Part shown: one piece after another, positions 1 to 9,562 of the stretch
Layout: each line of letters opens with the position of its first letter
Position numbering within the stretch: position 1 is the first letter of the stretch
Notes under the pieces: model-generated
Seen by the model: the letters and a program-made list of their open reading frames with translations, nothing else
Databases searched by the model: none
What the model was told of the DNA's origin: nothing
Program-made: the position numbers and the translations under genes
Assembly (NCBI GenBank): GCA_030762895.1
Contig: CM061066.1
Coordinates: 13,201,751 to 13,265,750, forward strand
Direction of reading: 5' to 3'
Length of the DNA: 64,000 nt
Source: Sophora flavescens
Taxonomy: Eukaryota > Streptophyta > Magnoliopsida > Fabales > Fabaceae

Positions 1-757
1 ACTTTAATGAAGAACTTAAGTAGAAAAGATTAATGAAAACAAAAGCTTTAAGAGCTTGACCTTTTAGAAGAAAGAAGAAGATGAAGGTTTAATGGAGTTT
101 TGAAGGAGGAAGATGATGAAGTGAAAATGAAAGGGGTATATATAGAGAGAGGGGAGAGAGTGGCACGAAATTGAGGAGAGAGGAATGAGCTTGGAGAGCA
201 AGTTTTGACCTTGTGCCTTGTTTGGTTGAAGAGGAAAGAGAAAAATAGGTTTTTAGAATATAATATGATATATTTCAAAAAGTGTCATCATGACCACTTT
301 TTAGGAGGTAGCTTAGGCCATACCTCTAGTGAGTCACCTCACTCCCTCATATCACCTCAAGCCTTTTATGTCTCCTATTCTGCTCCATTTCGTACCCGGT
401 TGAATTTCCGATCGTAATTCTTCCGACGTTTTTGCTCAAAAAAAATATTTTACTTTATTTTTGAATGAAAAATTTCAAAATAACCAAATTGGAAGGAAAC
501 ATAATAAAAACACCAACTATCACGTTCACGGGTAAAAATTAGGTTTTCTGCTCGGCAAACTTGTACCAGCAGGGAAAACGTAGACCGGCTTCCATCTGAA
601 TTTTCAACCGAAATTTTTACCGTATCTTCATATGATATAACAACACAAGAAAATGATTTTAGTTTCATTAAAATCATCCTCCGGGTTTAATCTAAAATAA
701 ACACATTTAAATATGTATTTACTGCTACAGACAGCATAGGAAAAACAGGGTGGTACA
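1..757 (-). mobile_element. Truncated long LTR (Ty3-gypsy-like), minus orientation
   Basis: The block at about 390-757 aligns by eye with 13380-13735, the end of the solo LTR described below. Both carry the phrase TTAGGTTTTCTG, a CCGACTTCC/CCGGCTTCC block and a GT-rich terminus (GGTGGTACA here, GGGTGTTACA there), so this piece reads as the 5' end of an LTR on the minus strand. A minus-strand TATA-like run at 137-144 is followed by a purine-rich leader. The left part runs off the window. Small open frames here look like chance. The terminus at 757 is an estimate because this copy is diverged. Confidence 0.5.
137..144 (-). promoter_or_regulatory. Probable LTR TATA box
   Basis: TATATATA-type run on the minus strand inside the truncated LTR, in a position comparable to the TATA-like box of the related solo LTR at 12614-12620. 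The call rests on motif and position only. Confidence 0.3.
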
Positions 758-937
758 CGTATGCTATCTTTTTTCTTTCTTTCTTTTTTGTGATTGGTTG
801 ATAGTACAATTTTTTTTACACTAACAGTCTATCAAAATTACACTATTCTTTTATAAGATTCTCCAAACAAGTTAATTTAATCTTCGATTCACCTCCGTCT
901 TTCTCAACCTAAACATATCTTAAGTTGGTCCTCTCGT

Positions 938-947
938 CTATATAAAG
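938..947 (+). promoter_or_regulatory. TATA box upstream of copy-A exon 1
   Basis: TATATAAAG lies about 80 bases before the ATG at 1024. The same box is kept in copy B (34416-34424, minus) at a similar distance from its ATG. Preservation in both copies supports a real, formerly used promoter. Confidence 0.45.
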
Positions 948-1023
948 CATAAGTTTGCGTGGATTTTTCAAGCAAATTATCAAATATCTACTTTAAAAAG
1001 TGTAGCTTTGAAAAAAAACAATT

Positions 1024-1122
1024 ATGTTATTGAGAAAGGCCGACGATGGTGACGATGACGACGACGATTCATATTCTTATAAAAATGATCGTCATACAAA
1101 TCAAATCAATGAAGCACCAAAG
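1024..1122 (+). pseudogene. Copy-A first exon, acidic 33-codon reading frame
   Basis: ATG at 1024 opens exactly 33 codons ending at AAG, followed by GT at 1123, a fitting splice donor. The product is short and acidic, with a run of six Asp residues around residues 10-15 and a polar tail (Asn, His, Gln). Copy B has the same ATG, acidic run and donor but a frameshift and stop after 19 codons. I do not recognise the family. It may be exon 1 of the gene whose SET exons lie downstream, or of an unrelated gene. No full gene can be assembled in this window. Confidence 0.4.
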
Positions 1123-2041
1123 GTATACCGTCAATACTAAATTCTGATTTAGATTTATAATATTTTATTATTTTCTGCCTGTAAATAAGCATATATTTTT
1201 CATATAACATGGATCAATGGTTCAAATTTGATTTTATCCAAACATACAAGATTTAAACGTATAAATAGAATCTATTTTCACTTGTACTATAAAAGAAATC
1301 TATTTTCATGTGGTATTGTTGATTGATATACAATTAGATATATTCAATAACAATATATTTTCTTGGGTCAGTTTTTCTAAGTAAAGGAATAAATTTCTTT
1401 TTTTGAAAATAATGTTTGTTTAGATCTGATCTCAACTTTGTTGCCAACATCAAATGATTTAGATTTAAATTAAATTTCAATGTTGACCCCAAAGAGTTAA
1501 TTTGCTGAATGAGTATATATGTGACCTTTAGATTTACACATAGTCAAATGATTAAATTATTACAACATCTAACATCAAATGAGCCAATACTTTCATTAGC
1601 TACTAAACTGCTTTTGATTTTTTGATATCTTGAATCTACTTCTTACAGACTTCCCAAGTCATTAATTTATCAATACTAATCCACTCTAAAGTCTCAATGA
1701 CTTGTTTGGTTGAAAGAGTTTCAATAAAGTTTTTTTTTAATTAGATTATTTTTATTTTTATTATATGAAGTCTGCCAATATCTCATGTTGGTCCCTTTGA
1801 TTTAATTCAAGTGACTCAATTTAATGTGTAATTCTCTCATCAAATACAATATCTACAACTTCTTTAAAAAGAGAGTAGATACAAGTTGTTTTTTATAAAG
1901 ATAAAAACCTTGAAATGTAGCCAAAATTTGTATTATTTTATGCATTTCATACTCGGCAAACATATATACCTTTTTACAAATTTTCTTTCCTATATAACTT
2001 CAAAAAATTTACTGTCGTCTTTCTTTGATTTTCACTTTCCG
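1123..2041 (+). other. AT-rich, intron-like filler of copy A
   Basis: No supported coding sequence. 1123-1600 is shared with copy B and looks like the first intron. 1600-2041 is specific to copy A, AT-rich, with no recognised motif. Confidence 0.4.
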
Positions 2042-2262
2042 TGGATGCGGTCGTGAACACTCAGAGACGGTTTTGTAGTGTACCATTGGCCACAAACCCT
2101 TCTGACTAAAAAGAGGATGTTAAGACAGTAGAAGGCGAGTCAGAGTTCTACATAGATTCCGACTCTTGTGCCAATGTTGCTAGGTTTATGAACCATAGTT
2201 GTGAGACAAACCTCTTTGTCCAGTGTGTTCTAAGCTCCCACCATGATATCAAATTAGCTCGG
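2042..2262 (+). pseudogene. SUVH4/KRYPTONITE-like SET-domain fragment
   Basis: One frame encodes the core of a plant SUVH SET domain. It includes the NHSC motif preceded by NVARFM, then the LFVQCVLSSHHDIKLAR block that I know from H3K9 methyltransferases of the SUVH4 (KYP) type. The NHSC motif lies in the S-adenosylmethionine-binding and catalytic part. An in-frame stop (TAA near 2108) and loss of the N-terminal half and of the post-SET Cys cluster show it is not functional. The frame ends at a run of 14 G. The upstream SET portion (GW..R.LD.I.AGA) is absent here but present in copy B at 33003-33185. Assignment is by eye; another SUVH/SUVR member is possible. Confidence 0.7.
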
Positions 2263-2274
2263 GGGGGGGGGGGG
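2261..2274 (+). repeat. Homopolymer G run
   Basis: Fourteen consecutive G immediately after the SET fragment. This is where homology between copies A and B resumes, so it may mark a breakpoint or repair scar. Confidence 0.6.
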
Positions 2275-2456
2275 TTCTGTTTGCCACCCTGCACTGGTCC
2301 TCTACAACAAATCAAAATGCTAATATCAAGCCTCTAGTTGTTCTAATAGCATATATAATGCTTTGAAGGTTTGCCTAGATTATACCTGAAAGCAAAGAAG
2401 TGTAAAAAAATCATACAACCATTCATCAAAATATATTTAAAAAATAAAAAAATAAA

Positions 2457-2662
2457 AACAGCCCATGAGGGGACATAGAGCCTAAACTCATGACAAAGAA
2501 AAGTACAAAGTTATTTGAATCTATAGTTTTTTTTTTGGACAGAGTTTGAATCTATAGTTTGGTAATCCCAATCTATTTCTAAAAAAGTCATCTCTAACAA
2601 AACTTGGGATATTATCCCACCAAGTAATACCAGCAAGCTTGTCAGCACAGAATGAGTTTCCT
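2457..2662 (-). mobile_element. LINE 3' end, RNase H C-terminal fragment
   Basis: The minus strand encodes a tail beginning GNSFCADKLA and containing IPSFVRDDF and NRLGLPNYRF. This closely resembles the end of the longer LINE RNase H fragment at 55905-56427 (CCADKLA, LPSFIRSDF, NYRF). A similar 3' untranslated phrase (GTCCCCYCATG type) follows on the minus strand in both. It is the plant L1-type RNase H (RVT_3-like) end, truncated at its 5' side as LINEs usually are. Confidence 0.55.
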
Positions 2663-3002
2663 TTTCTTGTCTTTCATGTAATGTGTTTGATTTTTTATAT
2701 TAACTTTCATTTCGAGAATTTAAATTTCTGGGTATGTTATTATAGAGAAGAAACACATAATTTCTTTGGAATTTACATAAGGGAAAAAGGAAGTGCGAAA
2801 GAAAAGTGAAATTATATGCAGTGCTATTGCAACCTTCCAACACATGTTTTTTTGCAAGCAGTTATGTGATCCTTCCACAAGGTCACTCAAGCAAGTAATC
2901 CTTAATTTGCCCTTCGTGTGATGATGCTTTTATTTCCATAAGATTAAGTCATGAAGGCATAACAGATTTTGTATGATTTATAAGCCCACTTCGATAGTAA
3001 TT
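2663..3002. other. Non-coding AT-rich spacer
   Basis: The first part (to about 2745) still matches copy B in reverse. The rest has no recognised feature. Confidence 0.3.
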
Positions 3003-3174
3003 AATCATAAACGTAACAAACCAAGCCTCTTGGCCCAACAGTTGTAAGGCCTGCCCTAGGACACTCTAGTGGTTGACTCGGTTTGCTCCTGGGTTCGATT
3101 CCTGGAGGTGTTTAAATAATACTGGGGATATACATTGGGTTTAGAACCAAAAAAAAAATCATAAACGCAACAAA
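3003..3174 (+). mobile_element. tRNA-derived SINE with 18-bp target duplications
   Basis: Body at 3021-3156 contains a pol III B box (GGTTCGATTCC) and an upstream A-box-like segment (TTGGCCCAACAGTTG), and ends in an A run. It is flanked by an 18-bp direct repeat with a single mismatch (3003-3020 and 3157-3174, AATCATAAACG.AACAAA). This is the expected mark of LINE-assisted insertion. Confidence 0.75.
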
Positions 3175-3218
3175 TTGTTAATGAAACTTTCACTCAGTAT
3201 CTTTGTTTTATAATTTAT

Positions 3219-3822
3219 AAGGCTTAATTGCACTTTTGTTCCCCAAGTATCATGATTGTGCGATTTTGGTCCCTCGGGTTTCAATTGCAACATTTGGGTC
3301 CCCCAAGTACCGTGATTGTGCAATTTTAGTCCCCAGATTTTAATTGTGCCAATTGGGTCCCTAGGTATTATGATTGTGCAATTTTGGTCCCCCCCACCTA
3401 TCACAATTGTGAAATTTTTAATGTTGGTAGCCTACGTGGCACACATGAGACTGGTTTGGCACTAAGTGAGACCAGCTTGGTAGCTTACATGGCATTCCTA
3501 TCTATCAATTAAAGTGTGTGAAGTGTCAATAATGCCACATAGGAATGTCATGTAAGTTGCCAAACCTATCTCATTATGTGCCAAATCAATCCCACGTATA
3601 CCACATAGGCTAATGGCATTTAAAATTCTATAATTGTGATATCTGGGGACCAAAATTGCACAATCGTGATACTTGAGGGACCCAATTGGTGCAATTGAAA
3701 TCCGAAGAACTAAAATTTCACAATCGCAATACATGAATGACCCAATTGTTGCAATCGAAACCCGAGGGACTAAAATTGCACAATCGTGATACTTGGGGAC
3801 CAAAAATGCAATTAAGCCTTTA
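3219..3822. mobile_element. Fold-back MITE (MULE-like) with long inverted repeats
   Basis: Left end GGCTTAATTGCACTTTTG mirrors right end CAAAAATGCAATTAAGCC. The two arms are built of repeated short blocks of the type TTTTGGTCCC and ATGATTGTGCAATTTT, so the whole ~600 bp can fold on itself. There is no transposase. This end sequence is common in dicot MULE-type MITEs (my recollection). I could not fix a clean target duplication in the AT-rich flanks. Confidence 0.6.
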
Positions 3823-4119
3823 TATAATTATATTATGATATTAATGGACATGATGGTGAAACTCAAATATAATTAAATTATTTAATTGGGTTTTTTATAT
3901 TATATTTAATTGGGTTTTTAAATAGTCAACATATTTGAAAATCACATTAATTCTTATTATATAAACTTTCCAAATAAAATTTGAAATATGAATTGAAATA
4001 ATTCCTAAAATTAATTATATAATTATATCAATTTAATTAATTTCCAGATTGAATTTAATAGTCAGAATTGCCTAAAAATAATAAGATTTTTGTAATTAAT
4101 TTAATTTGTTATCGTTACT
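3823..4119. other. AT-rich spacer
   Basis: Mostly A and T with short TTAATT runs. No gene or element recognised. Confidence 0.3.
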
Positions 4120-4870
4120 TGTAACACCCCGACTTTTCGCTGTTTTCTAATATCGAAAAGTTATATAAATACGTTTATATTTTTATCCGAGAATTAGAAA
4201 ATTATTTTGGATAAACCAAGGTCATTTTCTTGTTATAATTATTTTTATGAGGTTACGGGAAAGTTTTTGGTTTGAAATTCAGACGAAAACGGGTCTACCG
4301 TTTTCTACGTTTTCAATGACAGTAAAAGTTTACTGCTCAGAAAACCTAATTTTAATTCGTGAATGAGATGAAAATTATTTTATCATATTTTCTACGATAC
4401 TGGAAGTTTTGAAAATTTTTGCGTTAAAATATAATATTATATTTGCTGCGGGTGAAAACGTCAAGATATCTCTAGGAAAACCTGAGGCAGATGAATCAGA
4501 GAGTCAGCAACGGAGCTGAGATGACTGATGTGGATGATGTGACGAGCATTTATGACGATCTTATCCGAGTCATAATGGCCATAATGGCGCATTTATGACA
4601 CTTAGATATTTTTGTAGGGAAGAGACTATTTTACCCCTAGTTTCACTTGAAAATTACAAGCTTTGCCATTGTAGTTTTGGACCAAAATACCCTAAAACCC
4701 ACGGCTCCCCCTCTTTAGCACCACACTTAGGCAACTTTGGTTCATTTTAAAGTCATCTTCTTCAAACATAAAGCCTTTTCTCTTAAGAACTCTAAGAACA
4801 TCCATTGATGTTCATGCTCGCCGAAATTACACAGAAATTATTACCCTTTCTGTTATGAATCTCGACAAAC
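4120..4870 (+). mobile_element. Long-LTR fragment, plus orientation
   Basis: Begins TGTAACACCCCGA, the same terminus as the solo LTR at 9563-13735 read on its minus strand. It stays alignable to it for about 320 bases (phrases TTATCCGAGA, TTACGGG, TTTTCTACG, CAGTAAAAGTTTACTGCTCAG). The later part up to about 4870 resembles the truncated LTR at 1-757 only loosely. The right end is not defined and no internal region or second LTR follows. Confidence 0.5.
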
Positions 4871-5990
4871 TTTCTACATGAAAGTTGTTCCTATTTCTCT
4901 CTTATTTCCAACAACCTAAAGTTCATCAAAAATGGATAAGTAGTTTGGGAGTCGTCGTTCAAAGGTGGCAGCGATGATGGCAGGATGATGGTGGAGACGA
5001 CATCCAACGGCAGTTGGGCAAGGACGATGTCGCCGTGTTTTTCGAAGCTGGAACGAACACGTACTAAACGATCAAGTAAAGGAGGTGGTAAAAGACATAA
5101 TGACATTTTGACAGCTTGGGTATTTGTTTTAATATTTAATTATAGTAATGAAATTGAATTCAGGTCCGTGACTTTCGGGTTTGGAATTGAAGTAGTTGTA
5201 ACCGTGTGGTATAGTGGAATGCAAAATGGACAATACCATAAGAAATTGAAAGCTCGGGCTATAAAGTTTAAACTGAAGGTGGTAAAAACTGTAAAACAGA
5301 GAAGAGAGTATTAGTAGATTCTTATTGTTGGAGTGAATTTGATTTAGAGAGTGACACCTCAGGTTTTTTTTGATGTGGCAAAATTAGGTTTACATGGCAA
5401 AAAAAGGGATTAGGTGTCAACGCTAGGAGCCGCAGCTTAGTTTTAATACATTATAATAGATAGATAATAGATTATATCCATGATATTAATATGACATGAT
5501 GGCGAAGACCTAGGTGATGCATTAAATGGCTTTGTATGTTTAACAATGAAATTTCCTTTTCCATTTTGCTATCTACACAGTTGCACTTTGATATTAAGAA
5601 ATTCAAGGGAAATGTACATAAGGTGATGCAGCAATCAGAAAGGAGAAAATTAAGAAAGGGAATAAGGGGGGTGCTTCGAAATCTAAAGAAATAAGAGAAA
5701 CTCCATATAAAAATTGATCAGATACTTAAACATACTTGAAGGTTGTGGTAGCTTCTCACAATGATTATAGCTGAAGTCTTGTACTCTTGTACTCTTTAGT
5801 TACCCTACTTAGCAAGAAACATGGTTATATATATTATTAACTAGAATGTGCACCTGTGCCCGGCTCGGGAAAAAGAATGATTTAATATGAATATATAATA
5901 TAGAAATATTTAAATTTAAATAATCAATTTGGAACGATTATTGTATTTATTAATTTTATAATCATCACACATCTTACAAAAAATATATTT
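4871..5990. other. Unassigned sequence with small chance frames
   Basis: Overlapping open frames on both strands at 4891-5314 (71 and 109 codons) show no domain I recognise and may be LTR leader. A short phrase near 3835-3868 (ATTATGATATTAATGGACATGATGG) is repeated imperfectly at about 5480-5508. Confidence 0.25.
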
Positions 5991-5999
5991 ACTACCAAT

Positions 6000-6781
6000 C
6001 TTTTTATTTATTTAAAATATGTCTCATTTCTAAAGTCGCACATAGTAGCACCACCCAAGTTTCCACCCCTTTAATAATAGAAATTTGTCAATGATCTTAG
6101 AAATCATACACAACATATTTTCTTCATATATTTATATAAACATTTGGTTCCCTCACCACCCTTTATCTATCATATTTTCTACATCGGTTCCCCCTTCATG
6201 TATCATATATTTTTTAAAAAAACATGTCATTTCTTTTTATTTATTTAACACGTGTTTCATTTTTAAAGATGCACATAGTAGCACGACCCAAGTTTCGACC
6301 CCTTTAATAATAGAAATATGTCAATTGTAATCATACACAACATAATTTTTTCGTATTTTTATAAACATTTGGTTCCCCCAACCTTTATCTAACATATTTT
6401 CTTCATTGGTTCCCCCTTTCATCTATCATATATTTTTCAAAAACATGTCATTTCTTTTTTATTTATTAAAAGATGTCTCATTTCTTAAGCTACACATAGT
6501 AGTATGACCCAAGTTTCAACCCCTTTAATAATAGAATTTTGTCAATGATCTTATTAATCATAGACAACAAATTTTCCTCATATTTTTATAAACATTTGGT
6601 TTCCGCCACAACCCTTTATCTATCATATTTTCTTCATTGGTTCCCCCCATCTATAATATATTTTTTAAAACATGTCATTTCTTCCAGAAATGATAAATAT
6701 AAAAAATTACTTACCAAAATTCTTTTTCTTAATCATTAACATAATAATCATCATACTTCTTACAAAAATTATATTTAGTAC
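6000..6781. repeat. Tandem array, units of about 220-235 bp (left part)
   Basis: At least three imperfect units. The landmark ACCCAAGTTTC..CCCCTTTAATAATAG occurs near 6053, 6287 and 6507, and each is followed by the landmarks ACATTTGGTT, TATCATATTTTCT and ACATGTCATTTC. A fourth, diverged unit resumes at 16405 beyond the element inserted at 6782. Units are pyrimidine-rich and carry no gene. Confidence 0.65.
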
Positions 6782-7713
6782 TGTTGACGAATCTAGGCAA
6801 GTATACCTAGTCGTACAAGTAATACGGTGGTGAGACCGGATATCATTCCCACGAGGACTGAGACAAGTACTAGCACGTAACAAATCAACTACTATCTAAG
6901 AGGATAGTTGGATGGAAGTAAAATAAACAAAATAAAAGGAAAAAGTTCGTTTTAGGTTTTTGTCAAACACTTGGAATGCAAAAACAGGATTCTTCAATTA
7001 TAATGAGAGATGTTGGGATTAAACTTCACTAAACCTTTGCCTCATGCAATACCAAGACCACCAATCCAGTTTATGCCTCAAATATTAAAATCAACCCACA
7101 AGATTACTCAAGTCCTAATTCCTTAGATGACAAGAGCCTAAATCCCCTAATTAGACCCCAATTCCTTAGGTGGCCTAATTACGAATTTGCATTAAGAGTA
7201 AGGATTAAACGATTACCAATAAACCAAAATCCATTCCTAGATGCAAGGTTTACTAGGTGATTAATTCCAGATCAAGAATTGATAAGAACGTCCCCATTGC
7301 AAATCAAATCTCAGAAACATTTCATGGGTGATCAAACCACAAAAAGCATTAAGCATAGGAATCAAACACTAATATGAAAGTATAAACACAGATTAATCAA
7401 TCAAGGCAAATAGATGAGGTTCAGTTTAGCTGCATCTAATCCCAACAAAAGGGGAATTTAGCTACTCATAGAGAAAGCCAAAATCAATGCAATATGAACA
7501 AAGGAAAGAAGAGACTCCATGGAAGCTTTCCACAGCCGTCACAACAGCTCCTGGAGCGTCCTCCTAGGGTTGAAGTCGCCTCCTTTTCTGTTCATTGTTG
7601 CTCCCCCTGCGATTCCTAGGGTAAAAGTCCTCCTAGGGTTAGAATCCTCTCTTGCGGCTCCCCTGTGTCTGTGTTTTTAGGGTTAGACCCTTTTTCTGTT
7701 TTGCCGAGATGCC

Positions 7714-7721
7714 TATTTATA
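7714..7721 (-). promoter_or_regulatory. TATA box in 3' LTR
   Basis: TATAAATA on the minus strand; the same octamer occurs at 15944-15951 in the other LTR and at 61289-61296 in the related element. Confidence 0.45.
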
Positions 7722-7734
7722 GATTAGGCACGTG

Positions 7735-7985
7735 TCACGGCCGTGATGGCCGTGACGGGTTCTACCATGGGCGCGTTTTCAAATTTTTGTCTGTCATGGC
7801 CGTGATGCTCATCACGGCTAGGCCGTGATGCTCATCACGGCTAGGCTGTGATCAGTTCTGCCTGTTGAGGGTCTGGTTCAGCTGACATGTCACGGCCGTG
7901 ATGGGCTCTGACTTTTGCCTTTTGCTCTGCTTGATCATGGCCGTGATGGTCATCATGGCTAGACCGTGATGGGCTCTGTTTGGCT
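7735..7985. repeat. Palindromic CACGGCC/GGCCGTG array in U3 (3' LTR)
   Basis: Repeated units around the palindrome ATCACGGCCGTGAT and its spaced form CACGGCTAGGCCGTGAT. They stand out as GC-rich within an AT-rich element. They lie just upstream of the TATA box in the element's own orientation. Confidence 0.7.
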
Positions 7986-8196
7986 CATTTTCTTCACTTT
8001 TCAAGCACCATCTTCATCCAAGCTCCATCATGGCTAATCCTGAGCATTTAATCCTTAATTTCTGCAAAACAACACCACAAAACCGCCTTACCCGTTCCAA
8101 GGTAAAAACTAACAAAAATCAAATTAAATATGCCTAAACTATATGAAAATGCATGCAAAAATGTACATGAAATATGAGGTGAAATCACACTCGTCA

Positions 8197-8214
8197 AATC
8201 ACCCTAAGCTTAAG
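8197..8214 (-). other. Polypurine tract
   Basis: On the minus strand CTTAAGCTTAGGGTGATT directly precedes the 3' LTR. This is the usual AAGCTTAGGGTG form of Athila/Tat elements. Confidence 0.55.
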
Positions 8215-8737
8215 ACTTTGCTTGTCCTCAAGCAATAACCAAGGCCAAAAGATATAAATAATCAGAGCATGGATAGTGAACCAAGAACCCGAGTAACTAA
8301 TCCAAGTAACAGGCATATTCAAATAGGAAACCAAGAGACAATCAATTTCAAGTCCAATTAGAAGCTTAGGTTTCCTAGACTCATATTCTCACTGATTCGG
8401 GCACTCTTTCTCACCTCACTCAAGTGTTCAAGGATATATTATAATTCACTCAATTCCCTCAAGGAATGAATTCTACCATAAGCTTGACTATTAACCAAAG
8501 CTATACTTTATTAATGAAAACACATAAGAATCAAGAGGTCTTTTACGTTGGTTGTAACGGGGCCATGGGATTAATCGTTAGGTGGGGAAATCAAGAAAAG
8601 GAAATTTCAAGAAGGCTAAAAAAAATATCTAGCATTTCAAAGCATAACACCTTCTAAAATACCTTTTTGGGTTTTGATTCATTTTTCCACCTTTCTTTCT
8701 TTCTTTTTATTGTATTTCTCATTTCCTTTTGGCATCC

Positions 8738-8822
<85 letters not shown>

Positions 8823-9562
8823 GGAGAATGGGAGATTTTCAATTCAAGAGAAATATTTTTCTAACTTTCTCATCCCATACTTTTTCAACTACCTTTTTAC
8901 CCTTTTACAATACTTTAGATGGTCTCCTACCAAGCATCATTCATCAAAATATTTCAAGGTACCAAGAAAATTATTTTATTCTTGTAGGCTCAAAATCGGG
9001 CAACTAAGGGGTAGCATTTAATCAATCAAAGCTTAGAAGGCCGGAAAAATACCTAGTGCCTCAATCATTTTCAAAAATGTTTTCAAAAAATTTTTAAGCT
9101 TCAAAACGGTTTCCAGTCAAGTTCTAGAGAATACAATCCAAGAGGAATAAAACACTCTATCACAAAGAATGGGGTAGATTTAGTGAGTACCCCTTTTTGG
9201 CTCAAAAATCTCACATTTAGTAGTTCAAAAATCAATGAGAAACACAAATCTACGGAACCACATGCCAATTATCAACTATCAAAGATCATCTCAAGCATTT
9301 TTATTTGTAGCCTTATCACAAGAATAAAAGAATTTGGGTTAAAAAATTCACTATCTCAATTTATTTGGCACTAAGTTATCACAAGTGGATGCATAATCTA
9401 AGCAAGGGGCAATCTAATCATGTGATCATGCAAAACTATGCCTATGTGAATGCATCATGAAAAATGTAAAAATGCAAAAATACCCCTACCCCAAGCTTAA
9501 AAATTTACATTGTCCCCAATGTAAATAATCAAGTCGGAGAGAGGAGAAAAATTGGAACAACT
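8215..9562 (-). other. Non-coding 3' interior of the non-autonomous element
   Basis: No open frame of value. It contains a conserved-looking GC-poor tail. On the minus strand there is a phrase of the type ATTGGGGACAATG...AAGCTTGGGG near 9490-9525, often seen downstream of pol in this lineage. Open frames at 8674-9021 are products of the microsatellite. Confidence 0.45.
8740..8818. repeat. (TC)n(TA)n microsatellite
   Basis: A CT repeat of about 35 bases passes directly into a TA repeat of about 43 bases. Confidence 0.95.

Larger units (their letters stand above)
760..2745 (+). mobile_element. Gene-carrying repeat, copy A (inverted partner of 32613-34725)
   Basis: Long stretches match the reverse complement of 32613-34725: 760-1600 pairs with 34725-33780, and 2280-2740 pairs with 33000-32613. 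The middle parts differ. The shared part holds a TATA box, a start codon and a short first exon ending at GT. The unshared middle holds part of a SET domain. I could not find terminal inverted repeats, LTRs or helitron ends, so the element class is open (helitron-like, MULE-like, or a dispersed pseudogene family). A LINE end lies inside its right part. Confidence 0.55.
6782..8196 (-). repeat. 3' LTR of the non-autonomous gypsy element
   Basis: Starts TGTTGACGAATC and ends CACTCGTCA on the plus strand. It aligns along its length with 15014-16399. A minus-strand TATAAATA lies at 7714-7721, and a palindromic CACGG/CCGTG array at about 7735-7985 is upstream of it. Confidence 0.85.

Noticed and set aside
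3159..3803. Two minus-strand open frames of 81 and 101 codons
   Set aside because: They lie in the arms of the fold-back MITE and reflect its repeated GGTCCC/TGATTGTG blocks; no domain.
4891..5314. Frames of 71 and 109 codons on opposite strands
   Set aside because: No motif, composition like LTR leader sequence, and they overlap each other.
8674..9021. Overlapping frames with long Ser-Leu and Ile-Tyr runs
   Set aside because: Direct translation of the (TC)n(TA)n microsatellite.
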